Origin: Caballeronia insecticola
GTDB taxonomy: Bacteria; Pseudomonadota; Gammaproteobacteria; Burkholderiales; Burkholderiaceae
Length of the DNA stretch: 64,000 bases
Assembly: GCF_000402035.1 (NCBI RefSeq)
Contig: NC_021288.1
Coordinates: 744,001 to 808,000 of the forward strand
Direction of reading: 5' to 3'
The notes below the pieces were generated by a model. The model did no database searches. It saw only the letters and a program-made list of their open reading frames with translations, and was not told where the DNA came from. The position numbers and the translations under genes were made by a program. Numbering within the stretch: position 1 is the stretch's first letter; every line of letters starts with the position of its first letter. Below, in pieces: positions 62,953 to 64,000 of this stretch.

Positions 62953-63738
62953 TCAGATGATGGAACGGCGCGACGCGATGCCGCCGTCGATGGTCACGAT
63001 CGTGCCCGTGATATAGGCGGCGCGGTCGGATGCGAGCCACACGATCAGATCGGCCACTTCGCCCGCTTCCGCGGCGCGCTTGCCGGGATATTTGTCGAAG
63101 AGTTCTTCCCAGCGGGTTTCGTCGCCGTACCAGTCGAGCGCGCGGCGCTTCATCAGCTTGACCATGCGGTCGGTCGCGACCGGGCCGGGATTCACGCCGA
63201 CCACGCGGATGCCGTCGTCGAGCGCCCAGCCGCCGATCGCGCGCGTGAAGGCCATCATCGCGGCGTTGCCCGTCGATCCGATGATGTAGTTGGCGTCCCA
63301 GTTCTCGCCCGAATTGCCGATGTCGTTGACGATCACGCCGCCGCCGCGCTGCTTCATCGACGCATACAGTTCGCGCGTGAGCGTCACGTAGGAAAAGATC
63401 TTCATGTCGAGACTCGCGCGCCAGTCGGCGTCCGTCATCTTGTCGAGCGGGCCGGGGCTCGAATCCGCCGCGTTGTTCACGAGGATGTCGGCGTTCGAAC
63501 ACGCGCGCGCCAGGTCGATGGCGTTCTGCGTTACCGAGAGATCCGTCGCGTGCACATGCACGCGCGTGCCGTGCTTCGTGGCGATCTCGTCCTGCGCGCG
63601 ATGCAGCGCGTCGGCGGAACGCGCCGCGAGATGCAGTTCCTCGATGCCTTCGGCCGCGAAGCGCCAGGCCGTCGCCAGCCCGATTCCCTTCGATGCGCCC
63701 GTGATCAGCGCCGACTTGCCCTTGAAGTTCAGTTCCAT
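62953..63738 (-). CDS. Short-chain dehydrogenase/reductase without the YxxxK motif
   Basis: A 261-residue Rossmann protein with TGASKGIG (13-20), NNAAD and the C-terminal ITGTIVTIDGG. Counting back from FTR (164-166), the positions of the catalytic Tyr and Lys are Gly154 and Asn158 (GSTGNAAMMAFTR). A Tyr at 151 is three residues out of place. Such SDRs exist in proteobacteria, and their chemistry is unclear. ATG 63738 is chosen on AGAGG spacing and the MELNFKGK start; an upstream in-frame Met lies in AT-rich leader DNA. It heads the operon. Confidence 0.85.
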   Translation of the reverse strand: MELNFKGKSALITGASKGIGLATAWRFAAEGIEELHLAARSADALHRAQDEIATKHGTRVHVHATDLSVTQNAIDLARACSNADILVNNAADSSPGPLDKMTDADWRASLDMKIFSYVTLTRELYASMKQRGGGVIVNDIGNSGENWDANYIIGSTGNAAMMAFTRAIGGWALDDGIRVVGVNPGPVATDRMVKLMKRRALDWYGDETRWEELFDKYPGKRAAEAGEVADLIVWLASDRAAYITGTIVTIDGGIASRRSII

Positions 63739-63843
63739 GGTTCGCCTCTTTATGTATCTACAAACGACGTCAATGAATACATAAACTATCACAAAGAAAT
63801 ACAAACTGGAACCGGAAAATTGCTCCGACGAGCCGTACGGGCG

Positions 63844-63873
63844 AAAAAAAACGGCATGCGCGACGCATGCCGT
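63844..63873 (-). terminator. Intrinsic terminator of the MFS transporter gene
   Basis: ACGGCATGC (63851-63859) pairs with GCATGCCGT (63865-63873) around a five-base loop. The A-run 63844-63851 gives a U-run on minus-strand transcripts leaving the MFS gene. It separates that gene from the SDR operon. Confidence 0.88.
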
Positions 63874-63894
63874 TCTGGTCGGGAAATAAGAGCC

Positions 63895-64000
63895 TCAGCG
63901 GTTCACGAGCTTGGCGGGAATCAGAAGAATCATCGCCGCGCCGACGACGAGCACGCCGGCCGAGACGTACATCGCGATCACGGAAGTGTGCGTGAGATCG
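63895..64000 (-). CDS. C-terminal end of a major facilitator (MFS) transporter (partial)
   Basis: The last 34 residues of a minus-strand frame are visible (DLTHTSVIAMYVSAGVLVVG, then AAMILLIPAKLVNR). One hydrophobic helix followed by a short basic tail looks like the end of a sugar/carboxylate MFS transporter. The rest lies beyond the window. It is upstream of the SDR operon with a terminator between, so it may be the matching importer under its own promoter. Confidence 0.55.
   Translation of the reverse strand, partial: DLTHTSVIAMYVSAGVLVVGAAMILLIPAKLVNR

Overview
The window is GC-rich, tightly packed bacterial DNA typical of a secondary replicon of the Burkholderia / Paraburkholderia / Caballeronia group. 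This is inferred from codon use, the GTG-start Gram-negative porin, the dense LysR, GntR and ABC-transporter content, and AtzG/AtzE/AtzH-type genes. No tRNA, rRNA, CRISPR array, transposase or origin was seen. Almost everything is accessory catabolism with its own transporter and regulator.

Region 1 (1-9.7 kb): the tail of one LysR gene, then a LysR gene with an in-frame amber codon. Divergent from it is an eight-gene operon: two tandem amidohydrolases (the first without its metal-binding HxH), a UbiD-type decarboxylase, a UbiX-type prenyl-FMN synthase, a His-rich CobW-type metallochaperone, an NCS2 nucleobase permease, an AtzB/8-oxoguanine-deaminase-like hydrolase and an Asp/Glu-racemase-fold enzyme. 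Together they look like uptake and stepwise deamination, decarboxylation and hydrolysis of a nucleobase-like ring. I recognise no described pathway with this set.

Region 2 (9.7-17.8 kb): LysR with a divergent glutathione transferase and SugE/Gdx exporter, a DUF1328 membrane peptide, an FtsH paralogue, a diguanylate cyclase, a small hypothetical protein and an AraC regulator. Region 3 (18-29.3 kb): a three-gene dicarboxylic/fatty acyl-CoA oxidation cluster with a divergent LysR, a DMT exporter and LysR pair, a chorismatase with a lone RHH protein, and a hybrid sensor kinase.

Region 4 (29.3-45.6 kb): flavin reductase, GntR and a PuuE-like polysaccharide deacetylase, divergent from a spermidine/putrescine-type ABC transporter; a TetR regulator; a BMP-type nucleoside-like ABC importer; and, divergent from that importer, a RutB-like hydrolase, two amidases, AtzG and AtzH. 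This is a second nitrogen-heterocycle or ureide salvage block.

Region 5 (45.6-52.7 kb): aldehyde dehydrogenase with LysR, then a porin gene cut at codon ~223 and joined to a phage tail-spike-like gene, about 0.8 kb of apparently non-coding DNA, and a lipoprotein glycoside hydrolase. Region 6 (52.7-58.3 kb): a YtfQ-YtfR-YtfT-YjfF sugar ABC importer and its FadR-type GntR regulator. Region 7 (58.3-64 kb, minus strand): PhyH-type dioxygenase, M20 N-carbamoyl/allantoate-type amidohydrolase, alpha/beta hydrolase, PLP aminotransferase, an SDR without the usual Tyr/Lys pair, and the end of an MFS transporter. All product names come from motif and family recognition by eye; no database search was run.
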